Assembly (NCBI RefSeq): GCF_958979055.1
Contig: NC_084894.1
Coordinates: 25,513,616-25,577,615, forward strand
From: Alnus glutinosa
Taxonomy: Eukaryota; Streptophyta; Magnoliopsida; Fagales; Betulaceae
Length of the DNA stretch: 64,000 bases
Direction: 5' to 3'
Part shown: piece after piece, positions 17,197 through 30,162 of the stretch
How the letters are laid out: every line of letters begins with the position of its first letter
How positions within the stretch are numbered: the stretch's first letter is position 1
Program-made: the position numbers and the translations under genes
Notes under the pieces: model-generated
Told to the model about the DNA's origin: nothing
What the model saw: only the letters and a program-made list of their open reading frames with translations
The model's database searches: none

Positions 17197-17320
17197 AGAA
17201 ATTGATTCCTTTAGGAGAATTGCTGTTCTCAAATCAGCTTGGAGACTTGAGTATCTCGAATAGCCCATTATCTTGTTCTTATTTCCTCGTCATCAATCCA
17301 ATCTCATTTCCATACAAAAA
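17197..17320. repeat. LTR-like repeat, related to 41.9 kb
   Basis: The segment from GATTCCTTTAGGAGAATTGC to CAATCTCATTTCCAT resembles 41868-41990. Both have the order AGCTGTTCT-like, AATCAGC, TTGGAG, CTCGAATWGCCC, then a C/T-rich stretch with CATC and ATTTCCAT. The shared order suggests diverged copies of one repeat, perhaps an LTR 3' part. Class not determined. Confidence 0.45.
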
Positions 17321-18891
17321 TTCCAAAATATACACAAATCCAAATCCAAGAAAGGTACGTAACAGAATCCCATAAATTTTTCCTCAGACGTTGAGAATCA
17401 CGTAGAAATCCTATCACCTTAGTCATGCCGTGATTCATGGAGCCCAACCAACTAATGTGAATCATATCAGCCCAGATTATATTTCTCTTCACAATCACGC
17501 AAATCATGAAGTCACATATCATGATTTAGGTCAAGGCAATATATGTCTGACAACTCACGCATATCAGAAAGGAAAGAGACCCAAGACTTCAAGACTTACA
17601 ATCGGCTCAATAAGGAATAATCTCATATGAAAATATTCTTTGGTCCAAGCTGTTAATATATTTTCTGTTTTCCTTTTATTTATTTTTGCTTGCAATGCAC
17701 AAATAAGCACTTGTATATAATACCGTGCGTCCTCTGTATCTATTCATTCAACAAAAGTGAATCAAATTTACTCATTTGTCTTCCATTATTTTCATAATAG
17801 AGCAGCTCTGATCAAGGTTGATGAACTTTACATTATCACATATCATTTACATATTCAAGCTTGTTCAAATAGATCGAAAAAATATAAAAAGAAAATATTT
17901 CTAAAATATATTTAAATAATAATAAATCCACATCTACTTGTACGGAAAATTACATTTTGCATGTAGTAGCCAACATTTGTCAGTTATTTTTTAAGAAAAG
18001 AAAAAGGATTCAATTTTTCGATTCACTTTGGTCTCTCATATAAGAAATTTTTTATTGAGTGATAAAATCTTACAAAATTTATTATTGCATATATAATCTT
18101 ATATAAGGTAGTCATATGAGTCATATATATATATACACGTAACAAGAAAAAGACTTTCCTCCTCTCCTTATTGTTTCATCCCTCTTTAAGCATCCTTAGT
18201 GAGTTGTTCATTTCAAAATTTTCACTAAAATTTGGTGAAAAGCTTAAAAAAGTCCACTTCAACAAAATCTCAATAATTTTTTTATTTTAGTTCTCGTCAA
18301 AATTTCACTTCAAATCTGACTCTCAAATTTCACAAGCTATTGAATATTTTATTATTTCTTTCTTTTCATTTCACTTTTCATTTTCCTCTCTCCTCATTTG
18401 TTAGGAGTGATTGCTTAAAACCAAAAATAAATAAATAAATAAATTTAGTTGAAATAGAGAAATATTTGAAAAGTTTGGTGTATGAAGTTTGTTAAAAGTA
18501 ATAGATAAAAAAATAACAAAAGTAGATTATTTAGTTAAAATTTTGAGAAAATTTTGAGATTTCACTACAAATGCTTTAATAAGAAACCAAATTATTATGA
18601 TGAAGGATAGCGTGCATGTACAACAAATGATAAGGCACATTATTCAAAAATAAAATTCCTGACCCCTTACATTATTTCTTAACAAATTATAATGTTTTAA
18701 GCAAAACAAAATGTGCTGAAAATTAATTGGAAAGCACCTGGCTGACTTATGCCTACTGTTGGTACACGTGTCACTTGCCTTCCTCTTTTCTTCTTCGTCT
18801 TCTTTTATTTTTCCGCCTTCCTTTTTGTGCTTCGTATCTTACGCAACATTGTATCTTTTGAAGACCAGAACCAGCAGGACCGTTGAGGCAA

Positions 18892-21800
18892 TTATGGTAC
18901 GCGGCATTCCCCAATTTTCCAGATTTCTTCGGCATACTGAGCAATTGTCCGGTCACTGCTGAATTTCCCACTACCGGCAGTGCTTAGAATAGACATCTTT
19001 AGCCACCTTTTCCTATCCCTGCAGACAAGACAAACATTTATTACGACCTAGTTGAAAAAATTTCATTAAGATTTCTGGTGTATGCAATAATTAAATGAAT
19101 AGGAAAATTAGAAGCTCAGTTTATATATGTTGTATCTCATGATTTCCTTGTCCACCTATAGATTTAATAATGTGCAAAGTCCTCAAATGGTAAATTGGGC
19201 CTATGAAGAGCCATTTTATGGTCAGAATTTAATGTTGTTGCATTTAACGGTGTACATAATGTCACGTAGTAAATATGTTGGCGCGTCATTAAAAACTATT
19301 AAATGATGTGGCATCATGAACCACATTAGATGCAACATAATGGAGAGGATCCTTGTCCGGCCAGTTCAAATAAACTACATAATGAAGCCGGACTTGCATT
19401 ATTGGCTAGGCTCATGCTCAGCTCTTGAGCTTGGCTCCAGTAGGATGGTGATTGGCGAGGGGGATGTCCAACTAGCCTAGCTTCAGATGTTTAGCCCATT
19501 TGATCAAGTTCACATATATTTAATCTAAGCTACGAATGATAGCTGATTAGCTTAACAACCCAGACAAAGGTTGTAGTTTCATTTTAAGGATGAGATCAAC
19601 TTATTTAGGCTGGTGAAGGAGGTGTCCAAGTAGCAAGTTTAAGCTTTTTACTAGCAGCTTCAGTCTAAGTAGCTTGTAGCGTGATGTTATAATTTAGGGG
19701 TGCCGATATCTTACTTGTAAGCTTTATCTACTTTGTCCTGAGCATCAATGTAGCTTGGGAAGTCTTGACCGACAAGAAAATAATCACCACGACCATAACC
19801 AGAGTTTCCCTCTAGAGACTCAAGGAGCGGGTCATAGTCGTAACTTCCAAATGCTCCGCTTCTAATAAACAGCTTGGCCTCCTCAAACCGAGGGTCTGGT
19901 TTGAACTGTCATTCACAAGAAGGGCCAATCTCAGATGAAGAAATAATTGGTAGCTCACTGGTAACCCAATATACTCAAATACAAACAGGAAGAAAAACAT
20001 ATTATAAGAAAAAACCATTAACACATGAGCATGAAGAAGGATAAGCAAACACTAACTTTCGCATATTACATGCAAAATTGCTGCTTGACAACACTTCGTG
20101 AGTAAATTAAAAAGGTTTTAGCACAGCTAGAGGAACAGAAAGACTACTTTTGAATCAGAAGTTGCTTTAAGGAAAGTCCTTGTGTAAGATTTAAATATTT
20201 AATGCATTAGATAACTTAATTTGAAACCATAACCCTAGCAATTCTTGTGGTAATTGTATGTTTATGGAACTCAGCCCATCATAATTTCGGCTTTACTAAA
20301 CTATAGTAGGTCCTAGCTTTAATCCATATCAATTAGGCTTCGGCATGTTTTTCAGCCATTCAAGCTCGGTAGCACCAACGCAATTTCCCTAATAGGACAA
20401 GATGCGTACAAGGATCCATAGGAATGAGGAGCTTTTGTACCATTTACATCTTTTAAGTTAAAAAATGATTTTTTACTAAATATGAAGAAATTGCAACTTC
20501 GTACCAGTCCATTCTCTCTTTCCTTGCGCAGCCTAGGCACTTCATCTGCTGTTGCACCGAAGAGGAAAAAATTGTCTTCCTGAATCTCCTCCCTGATTTC
20601 TACATTGGCCCCATCCAGAGTACCTATAATGAGGCAACCATTGAGTGCAAATTTCATGTTGCTTGTGCCACTCGCTTCCATGCCTGCAGTGCTAATATGT
20701 TGTGACAGCTCACTTCCTGGAATAAGAATCTCTGCTACAGATACATTGTAATTTGGAACAAAAACCACCTGAAATTTTGTGAGTAACAAGCAGATAAGTC
20801 AATAATAAAACCTTGATAGCATGTGTGAGAAGTAGAGAATATGTATGCACATGTACAACTCACACAGCATAATAAAAAAGACTTGTAAGACTCAATTAAG
20901 GGATATATAGCATGCAAAAACTATAAACAAAGGTATTTGTCTCAAAATATCAAATATGGCTTTACAGGAATGCGCCATTGCTATCTCATAGCAATCAGAT
21001 TATGGCGAATTCTGAAATTCAGAGAGAACGTATATGCTAATTTTTTAAAAGGAAATATAAAAACGAAAAATGAAAATGAAAGAAGAAAGAATATCAAGGG
21101 TTGTGAAATTCTAAGGTTAAAAGCCCAGAAGACACACTAGCTGATGAAAATAAAAAAGGGTACTACACCTATTCATATCCTAAAGATTCTCTACTTCATC
21201 ACTTTCCAAATGCACCATGAAGTCAAACACATTGAACCAGAAACTGCCTTGCATTGATATCAATGGCCAGCTTGACTATGTATAATGAAGAAGCATCATA
21301 AACCTAACCATCAGCAGGTTCACGACAAATCTATCACACACAAAAACGAGAAAAGAAAACACATGCATGGCCATTCAACAGAAAGATCAAACCACCTTTC
21401 ACGGAAAATTCTAGCTTTGTACAAGTTAATGATAGTAGGTACTAATCCATCTGAGACCCTGATGCACAATAGGGACTCATAATCCCATATATTATGAACC
21501 ATCCTTTTGTAACAGTATGGGTATGATAACTTTATATGGAAAGTCAATTAGAATCAACTACCTTCAAGTAGCTATTGACCTCGGGATCAGTGTTGACAAC
21601 AGCACCGACATCATTCACCAGCTTGACTATTCTTTTAGCATTTGTATATGTTGCAAATGCCTTTCCCCCAAACATGATGGTGCGTGGCGTTGTATTCTTC
21701 CGCTCTTCGGGGCTCATCTCCTATAATAATCCAGTTTCAAAAAAGTTCTCAAAGATAGTACAAGAATTATGCTAAATCAAGGAATATATTTAAGTTCTAT

Positions 21801-24800
21801 GTAAGCACAGGATGTCTTTTATACCTTTAACTTCTTGTACCTATAAATTGCCCCCAGAATATTCAGCAGCTGTCTCTTATATTCATGGATGCGCTTGACT
21901 TGTATGTCAAATAGGCTATTTGGGTCAATGCTCACCCCCGTCACTCGTTCTATGTACTGTGCCAAACGGTGCTTATTAGCCATCTTGGCAGAGGCCCATT
22001 CAGCTTGGAAGCCTGCATTGTCGGCAAACTATAGGAGAAAGCATCAGTAATGAATGCAAACTTTGTACACTACAGGAAGCTGTCTTACAATGGAAAGAGA
22101 AAAATATTCCAAATCTTTTAAATATTACTTTTAATACATACCTGTCGAAGACCTGCAAGTAGGTCGAGGTTGGTGACCCATTGTTCTGATTTTAACCATT
22201 TGGTTATAATGTTACTGAGTTCAGGACTACAAAATCGGAGCCATCGGCGAGGAGTAATGCCATTGGTTTTATTTTGGAATTTTGTTGGCCATATAGAAAC
22301 ATAGTCTGCAAATAACTCGGACTTCAAGATATCACTATGTAACTGGGCAACACCGTTTACCTACAAAGAGATAGCCAACAATAAGTTACAAAAATTTTCA
22401 AAGAAAGAATTCAGATCAATAGAAGAAGACAGGATTTCTGGGAAAAAAAAATGGCGAAAGGAATAGCGAAAACAAAAATCACAAGACCAGGGATCTATTT
22501 GAGTAACAATACACGCCAATAAAAGGTATCTCCAATGTGATAATAACTTGCAGGGACGGAACTAGGATTTTAGGTGTTGGGGGCAAATGTTTTTAAATAA
22601 ATTTGGAGGGATAAAAATTTGATTTTAGAAGAAAGAATTACAGGGACATTTTTTTAAAAAAAATTGGAGAACATTTTGAGGCTTGGGGGAGGCTTAGTAG
22701 TTCCGTCCCTGATAACAAGATTTATTTGGACAAAATCATATAGCAAACAATTTGAAGTTTTTGGCAGTACCATCAGTTCATGGATGACACTAAGGCCAGA
22801 TATTTAAATAATTCTGACGAACAATAATTCTATAGACAGCTAAAGACTACGTCAAGTGAGCTACATGAGATATACTCATTATAGATTTCCAAAGAATGCA
22901 CCTCTTACCGTATGCGCAGAAACCACACATAAATTTGCCATCCGCACAACTGGCTTTTGGAGGTTATCATCCAAAATGCGCATGCTGGGAAGCTTACTTT
23001 CAAGGTCAGTTCGTGTCTTTTGAATCATTGCTATGAACTGCGAGACATTTACAGTTCCATACTCAAAATACAAATGCATAAGAGACAAGAAAATAGAAAA
23101 AGACCCAGGGGGGGGAATAATTGGGTAAGCAATATACTCTCTTGTCAATTTCTGTTATGATCTCCATATGGCGAGGAAGAAGCTTCCACATCAGAGCTTG
23201 TGACCATTTCTCAAGTGCTTCAGGAAGGACTGTGTGATTGGTGTAGGCAACAGTCCTGGTTCAATCATTAATGTCTGAATTAGAGCTACTAACAAAAGTG
23301 CAATGCAAACATGCTGAAAGACCACAAAAGAAAGAAGGTTGTGCTGCAACAATCTCAGTGAAAAACATTCTAATAAACATAAAGCACAAGCACCTTGTTG
23401 TGATCTCCCAAGCTTCATCCCATCCAAGTCCTTCGTCATCCATTAGTAATCGCATCAGCTCTGGAATTGCAAGCGTAGGATGAGTATCATTCAGTTGTAC
23501 TGCAACCTTGCTAGGAAACTCAGACCATTGCCATGATCCCTTCTCTAGTCTCCTCTCCTTAAATCTGAATATGATGTCCTGTAATTGGTCCCAAGATTAG
23601 AGATAGATATTGTAAGAACCACATACTAGACAAACAACTGTAAATGGCTTTCTAATCAGTGAATGCAAGGGCAACTAACTTCTAATACTTCCAATTTATA
23701 GGGTGTCCTTGCCGACAGTAAACAAAGTGTTAAGGCTCAACTTAAGGTATCCATAATGTACTACAACCTCACATCATCTGAGTAGAATCCCCTGGGAGCA
23801 TAATTGCAGTGTGATAACCGCTCTTGATTTTTATATTTAAGAGAGGTTGCCCTATGCATCCTTCTGCACTATAACCAACGGTCCAACATACTATGAGTTT
23901 GAATCTCTCCCCTAGATATATGGTTTTTTCTTGCTTCCAGTTCACATTGCTGGGATAAGAATCTTACAATATGCAAGCATTTTGGTATCATGTCAGCACA
24001 ATGGAAATGAGAGAAGTCATATAGACAAGAACAGAGAATGAAATAAAGAAGGAATTAGAGAACCTGAAGTGATGCACTACAAAGAAAAAATTGTTGCTTC
24101 AGCCGCAAGAGCTTTCCATTTTCCGTGGCATCCCCAGGATATAGAACAGCACAAATCTGCAAATGCAGAATTTAATACCAATCCATTTCTGTAGAATGTT
24201 AAGAGACATGAGCATGTGGACATACATAATTGTTGTGCGTAAATTTAACCAGAATATTAATTAATTTGAGATCCAGTCATAAGCATAGATTTAACTAACA
24301 GAAAACCAACATTTTTAGCCAAAAGAGAAATGTAAAGGCTTAGCATAGTATGAAATTTGTTTTTTATAAACTGAATAGTGCATGTTCTTTGATACAAGGG
24401 GTAGGTCAACAAATGCTTGCCAGAACTCTCTTTTCAGTAAAATGAAAATCATTAATAAACTATTCTCATTACCATAGTATGTTTGTGCAACTATCTCTTC
24501 TTCTTGTTTTGGCTGGGTAACAATAGTAATTGATAACCAACCTGTTGAGCTCGAGAATGAAGTTGTGCAGCAGATTCATATTGTCCATCATTAAATTGGA
24601 ATAAGTTGAAATCCTCAGCACAAGCTTTTGCTTCCCAGAGACGAAGACTAATAGTATTCTTAGTATTGTATCCTGGAATTGGTACATCATAAGCTAGAGC
24701 TTGCACGACCTCTCCTCCAACCCATTTTCGGCTGTAATACACAGAAGCATCATCAAGTGAACTTATTTATTTTTAGAGAGCAATCAAGTTGCATATGAAT

Positions 24801-26827
24801 TTATAATAAGAAAGCAATCTGTTGGCCATACAAAAACGTCATTCCTGGACTGAAATATACAAATAAGGATTAAATCTTCAATTGACACTTACGATTCATT
24901 AGGATTAACCTCAACATGGCCAAAGAATCTGACAGGATATACGATGTCATGCCTAACAACTTCCCAAGGACTAAACTTCTGCATAATTTTCACAAAAGTG
25001 TCAATAGCATTCCATGTACTCACAATACTTGACAGAGTTTTCAGGTGAAACCAAACCTCAAGCCAATCCTCGGCAATTTCTTCTTGGCCCTCCTTGGTGA
25101 ATCGCTGCTTGAACAGCCCATATTTGTACCTCAAACCATACCCCCATGCAGGCAAATTCAATGTTGCCATTGAGTCTAGGAAACATGAAGCCAGCCTTCC
25201 CAGACCACCATTTCCTAGAGCTGCATCTTTCTCCTACAAAGATTCATTTCTAATGACCATAAACATACTGCATATTAACACTGAATAAAAGTCGCTGTCC
25301 CATATAAATGGAACAAGACACTATGCTTACTGATGGCTCAGACCTACAAATCTGTGTGTGGCTAGGAGAAACCCATTCTAATTATGTGGAATGATATGGA
25401 CTCAATCTTCACAAGAAAATTGTGAAAAATGGGATTACATCACTTGCCAAGACCAGTCACATCTCATTTAACCAGCTAGAATTATCATAATTGAATGCTT
25501 GTGAAGAATTATCATAATGATATGAACCACTGATTTTTGAGCCTTGATCCATCACCTGCCAAGACCAGTCAAATCTCATTTAACTAGCCAGAATTATCAT
25601 AATTGAATGCTTGCTTTAGGTATTGCATGAGTAAGAAGTGTAAAATCCTCTATTCTGTCGAGCAGATTACATGGAAAAATACTGCATAAAAAAAACAAGG
25701 CTTACATGTTTTTTTTTTTTTTTTTTGTCAATGAAGGCTTAATTACTATAGAAAAAGGAGGATTACCTCCTCCGTTATTTCCTCGAGTTTATGCCCCAAC
25801 TTTTTCAAAGCATCACCATATGCATCTTGAATTTTCAAGTTCCCAATTGCATTAGTCAAAGCTCGCCCTTGAAGATACTCCATTGACAAGTAGTATGTTT
25901 GTTTAGGATCGACTTTGTGAAAATGAAGGTAGGTCTCATTCCATTGCTGCAAAAATGATCAATAATTAAAAGTAACACCATTAGTCCAGCTTTTATTAAT
26001 AACTAAATACAAGTAACCATTGAAGGAATTCAAAACCATAGGCAAAATTCCTTTATTTTCTACTTCCCCTGTTTCTTTCTTTGATATTATTCTCATAACA
26101 ATATAAGACCGTCCTTCACTCAAAAGCATGCAATGAACATACAAATAGCACCTCTTGCTTTAAAACTTATGTGCGGCATAGGCCATAAATTTCTCCAAGC
26201 TTCTCCAAGGAGAACTTTTAGCGAAATTGCAAATTGCTAACACACAGTGCCAATTCGATTGAAATATCTGACATAATGCTATAGTGAAACCATTACGAAC
26301 TGAACTTTAAAAGCACCGACGCGTCTAAATATCCGAAAAAAAGTCCTTTAGCTATCATCTATCGAATCAAGCACCTTTAGCCAATATCAGTCTAAGCGAA
26401 ACAAAACGAAACAAGCACGGATCAAATCCACACATATCACAAGAACTGTAGTAAATTACATCTATAAAGTTCCAAATACGGATGTAATTAATGAATCAGC
26501 GTGATACTAAAAACTAAATTAAGCAATAAATTCTCTGAAAAAATAAAAAATAATTTTTTTTTTCCTAATTCTGAAAATTCAATCACAAAGACCAAATAGG
26601 CTCAGAAATCGTACTTGCACGAGACGATCGCGAACGCTCTCCGCTGTCGCGTAGTACGCTTGCTCCGGCTCGAACTTGAAAGGCGAGAAATGAGGACTGA
26701 ATTGCGCGTGGTAATTGATATTCGACGCAATCGCCGCTGGCTCGTCGGCCAGAGGCTGCGCCACCGCAGGGACTTTAGCAGGAATGGCACGGCCAGCGGC
26801 ACCGTTAGCTTCTCTGATAGCCGCCAT
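18892..26827 (-). CDS. PHS2: Cytosolic alpha-1,4-glucan phosphorylase (H isozyme)
   Basis: Fifteen minus-strand exons: 26615-26827, 25767-25946, 25057-25233, 24893-24978, 24542-24731, 24064-24156, 23394-23578, 23138-23255, 22909-23037, 22142-22360, 21825-22028, 21562-21720, 20505-20768, 19715-19905, 18892-19018. They total 2,535 nt in one frame (844 aa). The enzyme transfers phosphate to non-reducing glucan ends, releasing glucose-1-phosphate; the cytosolic form acts on heteroglycans derived from starch turnover. Seen here: [73 protein letters not shown], and the pyridoxal-phosphate lysine motif [14 protein letters not shown] in exon 13. There is no plastid transit peptide and no roughly 80-residue insertion typical of the plastid L form. 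No lesion was seen, so it is probably functional. Confidence 0.97.
22551..22711. mobile_element. 161-bp hAT-type MITE in a PHS2 intron
   Basis: The termini are inverted: CAGGGACGGAACTA at 22551 and TAGTTCCGTCCCTG ending at 22711. The flanks ATAACTTG (22543-22550) and ATAACAAG (22712-22719) are an imperfect 8-bp duplication, the length expected of hAT transposons. It lies in the intron between the exons at 22909-23037 and 22142-22360, close to neither splice site. Confidence 0.75.
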
Positions 26828-27303
26828 AACAATCTGGAAAACAAGGTCTTGTTTGTAACCACGAAAAAGGAAAAGAAATCCACTGAACTGATCTTTCTTT
26901 ACTAGTATTTTGAAATAGTCTAAAAAACAAGCACAGTGAGGGAGAGATATTTAAGTTATTTAACTGAAAAAATCAGAGAAGATATTTTGATTTTGTTTAC
27001 GTGTAGTCCAAAAGAGCGAGAGAACGAGTGGGAATATGCGTGGTATTAAAGGGAAAGTGGACAAACAGAGAGTTTTTGGAGTATCTGGAGGAGAAGAGGA
27101 AAATATCAGCGACGGAAGAAGAAGCTGAAAGGATTGAAGTGAACGTGAACGTGACGATCAAATGGGAATGGAGCCAAAGAGAGTGTGTATGTGTGAGTGT
27201 GAGAGACTGAGAGAGTGGGAGGTGGAAATAACGCTTGGTTTTCGGATCGGGGGGTTTGATTTTTTATTTATTTATATTTGTTTAGAGAAAGGCGGGGGGT
27301 GCA

Positions 27304-27310
27304 CACGTGG
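27304..27310. promoter_or_regulatory. ABRE/G-box-like motif upstream of PHS2
   Basis: CACGTGG lies about 480 bp upstream of the PHS2 start codon (the gene runs leftwards). Such ACGT-core motifs bind plant bZIP and bHLH factors. Function here is inferred from sequence and position only. Confidence 0.3.
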
Positions 27311-28598
27311 TAGCATTCAATCTAAAGCGTGAGCGACGAGAGCGAATCTGAGCTGACGGTTGATAAAGTTTGCAGACTTCACGGGCTGACTCATCCGGAA
27401 GACGCTTTTGAACGACGTTTCATGTGAGCGAGCTCCGAGGCTGAGAAAAAATCTTAATAATTATTTTCCTTTTACTATATTTCATTGAAGGACAAAATTT
27501 TCTTTTAAATTTTGTGACAAATTTTCTTAAATTTAGTTTATTAAATTAATATTTATATAAATTTCTTAAGCATTTTTTATTTTTTACAATTTTTTTTTTA
27601 ATAAAATATGTGATTTTCACGTATATACTTTTTTTAAAAATAAAATGAAAATTACATAAACTTTAAATGCATATCAATTTAATAGAATGTATTAAAAATT
27701 TGTTGCAATGGGAGAACAAATTTTTCCTTCACCAAATATGAATTATTTAATTTTTTAACAAAGTTTTTCATTAACTGGTTTGAGAAAATTTTCCAATCTG
27801 ATTTATAGAATTGTCATATCTCTTTTGAACCACATATTCTTTTTTAAAAAATTAAAGCTATTAGAAAAAGCATATACTTTTCATATGCTATTAAAAAAAC
27901 ACGGGCTTCGTTTATTAAAATTTTTGTTTTATGTCTTTTATTTTCTCTTTTCAAAATAAAAATATTAAAAAACAATTAAAACACAAGCAATTTTTACAAT
28001 TATGTAGCATCATAACACCTTTCCAAATAAAAAACAAAAAACACTCTCTAAAACGCATTAACAAACAAAGTCATCTTACATGCTAAATGATATATAACAA
28101 TTTTATAGACTAAATTGGGAAAAAAAAATATCTAACCCAATTCAGAAGAAAATATGTCTTAATTAAAAATAGAGTAATGTTATTTAGTAGACTATATATG
28201 ATTGTTATACAACTGAGATAATATGATAGTGAAAATCCGTCCTTAATTATCAGAAATATCTTATGTTAGCTCAATCTTCTTGATAAGAATTCTCTACAGT
28301 TATTTGTCCGAATTTAAGAGAATTCAGACAGGTGATTGTAAGATATTACTTATGGGATCCACCTGATTGAATAAATAGTTAGACAACCTAATTTTTATTT
28401 GGTCATATGGTTCCTATAAGTGGTCTCTCATAATCACCTATCTGAATTCTTTTAAATTTGAACAAATAATTATAAAAGATTATAATCTCAATCTTCTCCT
28501 TAATTGGTTTGTTTCTAAAGTCGGTAGAAGGGCAAACAAAAGAGCTCATGTAATGGGCTGCAGCATGCTTCTCATCAAATTTTGAGAAATGCTAGGGG

Positions 28599-29148
28599 TG
28601 TAAAAACTTTTACAAAGAAAATTTTACAAACTGGCATGGAGCTTCATGAGAGGCTCAACGTCAGCTTAATATTAAAATAAGTTAAAACAAATTTTTTTGT
28701 ACATAGACAAAAATACCCTTTCATCTCCTATTAAACCCACTTCCCTGAAAAACCATTGCATCGCCGGAAACTCAGCACGCTTGGGTCATGCAGTTGTGGC
28801 CGGGGATGGGCCTGATCAGGACAGATGGCCGGAGATAGCTCGGATCCTGGACAGACGGCCGGATCCGGCCGTTTTGTCCGGGGGTGGGTTGGATCCCCAA
28901 CATACGGGCGGGATCCGGCAGTTGTGGCTGGGGATGGGCTGGATCCCTGATAGATGGCCGGGATCCGGCCGTTTTGGCCGGGGGTTGGCCGGATCCCAGA
29001 CATATGGCCGGAATCCGACAGTTTTTGTCAAGACGACGATGATATTGCACCACTGGAGTGATCTGTTCGTGGCTGAAATCTAAAAGGGTATTTTAGTCTT
29101 TAGGTATAATGCCATGTTAGTTTGTAAAGTTCTCTTTATAAAATTTTT
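28599..29148. mobile_element. TIR element with internal GGATCCGGCC minisatellite
   Basis: The left end (GTAAAAACTTTTACAAAG.., then TTTTACAAACTGGCATGG and AAAATACCCTTT) is matched in inverse by the right end (AAAGGGTATTTTAGTC.., CATGTTAGTTTGTAAAGTTC, TATAAAATTTTTGG). Between them, about 28785-29025 is a GC-rich array of some four diverged units of about 60 bp, each with GGATCC, CCGGCCGTTTTG or GGCAGTTGTGGC, and GGGGATGGGC. Open frames there are by-products of the array. Confidence 0.65.
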
Positions 29149-30162
29149 GGTTTTGTTCTTGGTTCAGTGATTTGTACTCTTTTTGAACTCTTGTTAACTC
29201 CCTTGTGAAAAGAAAAAAATAAAAATAAAAAATTAATAGAGGCCAGAGCCAAGGAACCACCCACAGGGCCCTTTAGCGTTGTCGAAATCAAGAGAGTGAG
29301 AGCCCGATTAAGTAGCAGTCTTACTGGCCGCCCTATGCATTTTCGGCACTAGAGATAGGCCTAGAGGGGAATTAGAGCCCAACAGGGATTCCATCTAAAA
29401 CTGGACCTTCCTATAGCCGATAAGAATTTTTTAACTTTTATTTTTCCTTCATTAAAATTCAAAAGTCCTCTTGGCCTATCACGAGATTTTTATAACAAAA
29501 CATTAAGTTAAATACTATATTTTTAAAATGACACCTCTATTCCTCAAAACCTTAATAGGAGAAAAGAGTGCTAAGGTTTTGAGTGTCTGCAGCAGCTAAG
29601 AGTAACGAAATGATGTCTTTTTTCGTTCCTACTTTAAATTTGCCATTTTTGGAAAGAAACTCGTGTCTGCCATGTTTGTGCGCTTGCGCTTGATCGCACT
29701 GTAAGTTGCACTCGATCCTGCCCCCCCTTTTCAGTACTAGTAATTCTTCATATAATAAATTAATACTGTTAATCCATTGCAAGATCCTAAAAACTTACTT
29801 AATAAGTGAAATTCAATACGTAAAATATTTAATTAAAGTGACAAGTGAATTATGAAGACAAGACTTTGAATTCAAGACTGACGTCTGATCTAATATTATG
29901 TTAAATCATCAATTATTTTAAAAAATTTATTTAATAAGAAATAATAAATTTAATCATTTAATTAATATTCTAACAAATATAATGAAGCAATCATGAGAAG
30001 CGGAAACAATTTGGCATCCACATGTACTCTTCTTGGATTTCAAAAGAATGAATACAAACTCATTAAACGAATAATAATTGAATATGTTGTTTTTGTTCAC
30101 CAAGAAGAATTACAAAGATGCAGAATAACACTATTCATATCAAATTCCCAGTTACCACTTAA

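Larger units (their letters stand above)
15981..18891. other. Intergenic region between SR45a and PHS2 (convergent genes)
   Basis: This holds the SR45a 3' UTR, then AT-rich DNA. At about 16345-16690 is a truncated copy of the GGTGG..CCACC repeat family. At about 16970-17830 is a repeat-derived block with LTR-like sequence. At 17016-17070 TATTCTAGGAAGA occurs twice. The final few hundred bases before 18892 are presumably the PHS2 3' UTR. No gene is supported. Confidence 0.55.
26828..30162. other. PHS2 upstream region and intergenic DNA
   Basis: The first few hundred bases hold the PHS2 5' UTR and promoter region, with CACGTGG at 27304-27310, an ABRE/G-box-like core. From about 27.45 kb the DNA is strongly AT-rich with no gene. 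A TIR element with a GC-rich tandem array lies at about 28.6-29.15 kb. A moderately GC-richer stretch at 29240-29400 matches nothing I recognise. The last few hundred bases before 30163 are presumably the CRCK 3' UTR. Confidence 0.55.

Noticed and set aside
28697-29083. Overlapping ORFs of 71-128 aa on both strands at the GGATCCGGCC array
   Set aside because: All frames are open because the repeat unit lacks stops; the products are repetitive and the array lies within a TIR element.
29240-29400. GC-richer segment considered as an organellar or rRNA fragment
   Set aside because: I could not match it to any rRNA, tRNA or plastid sequence I know, so no call was made.
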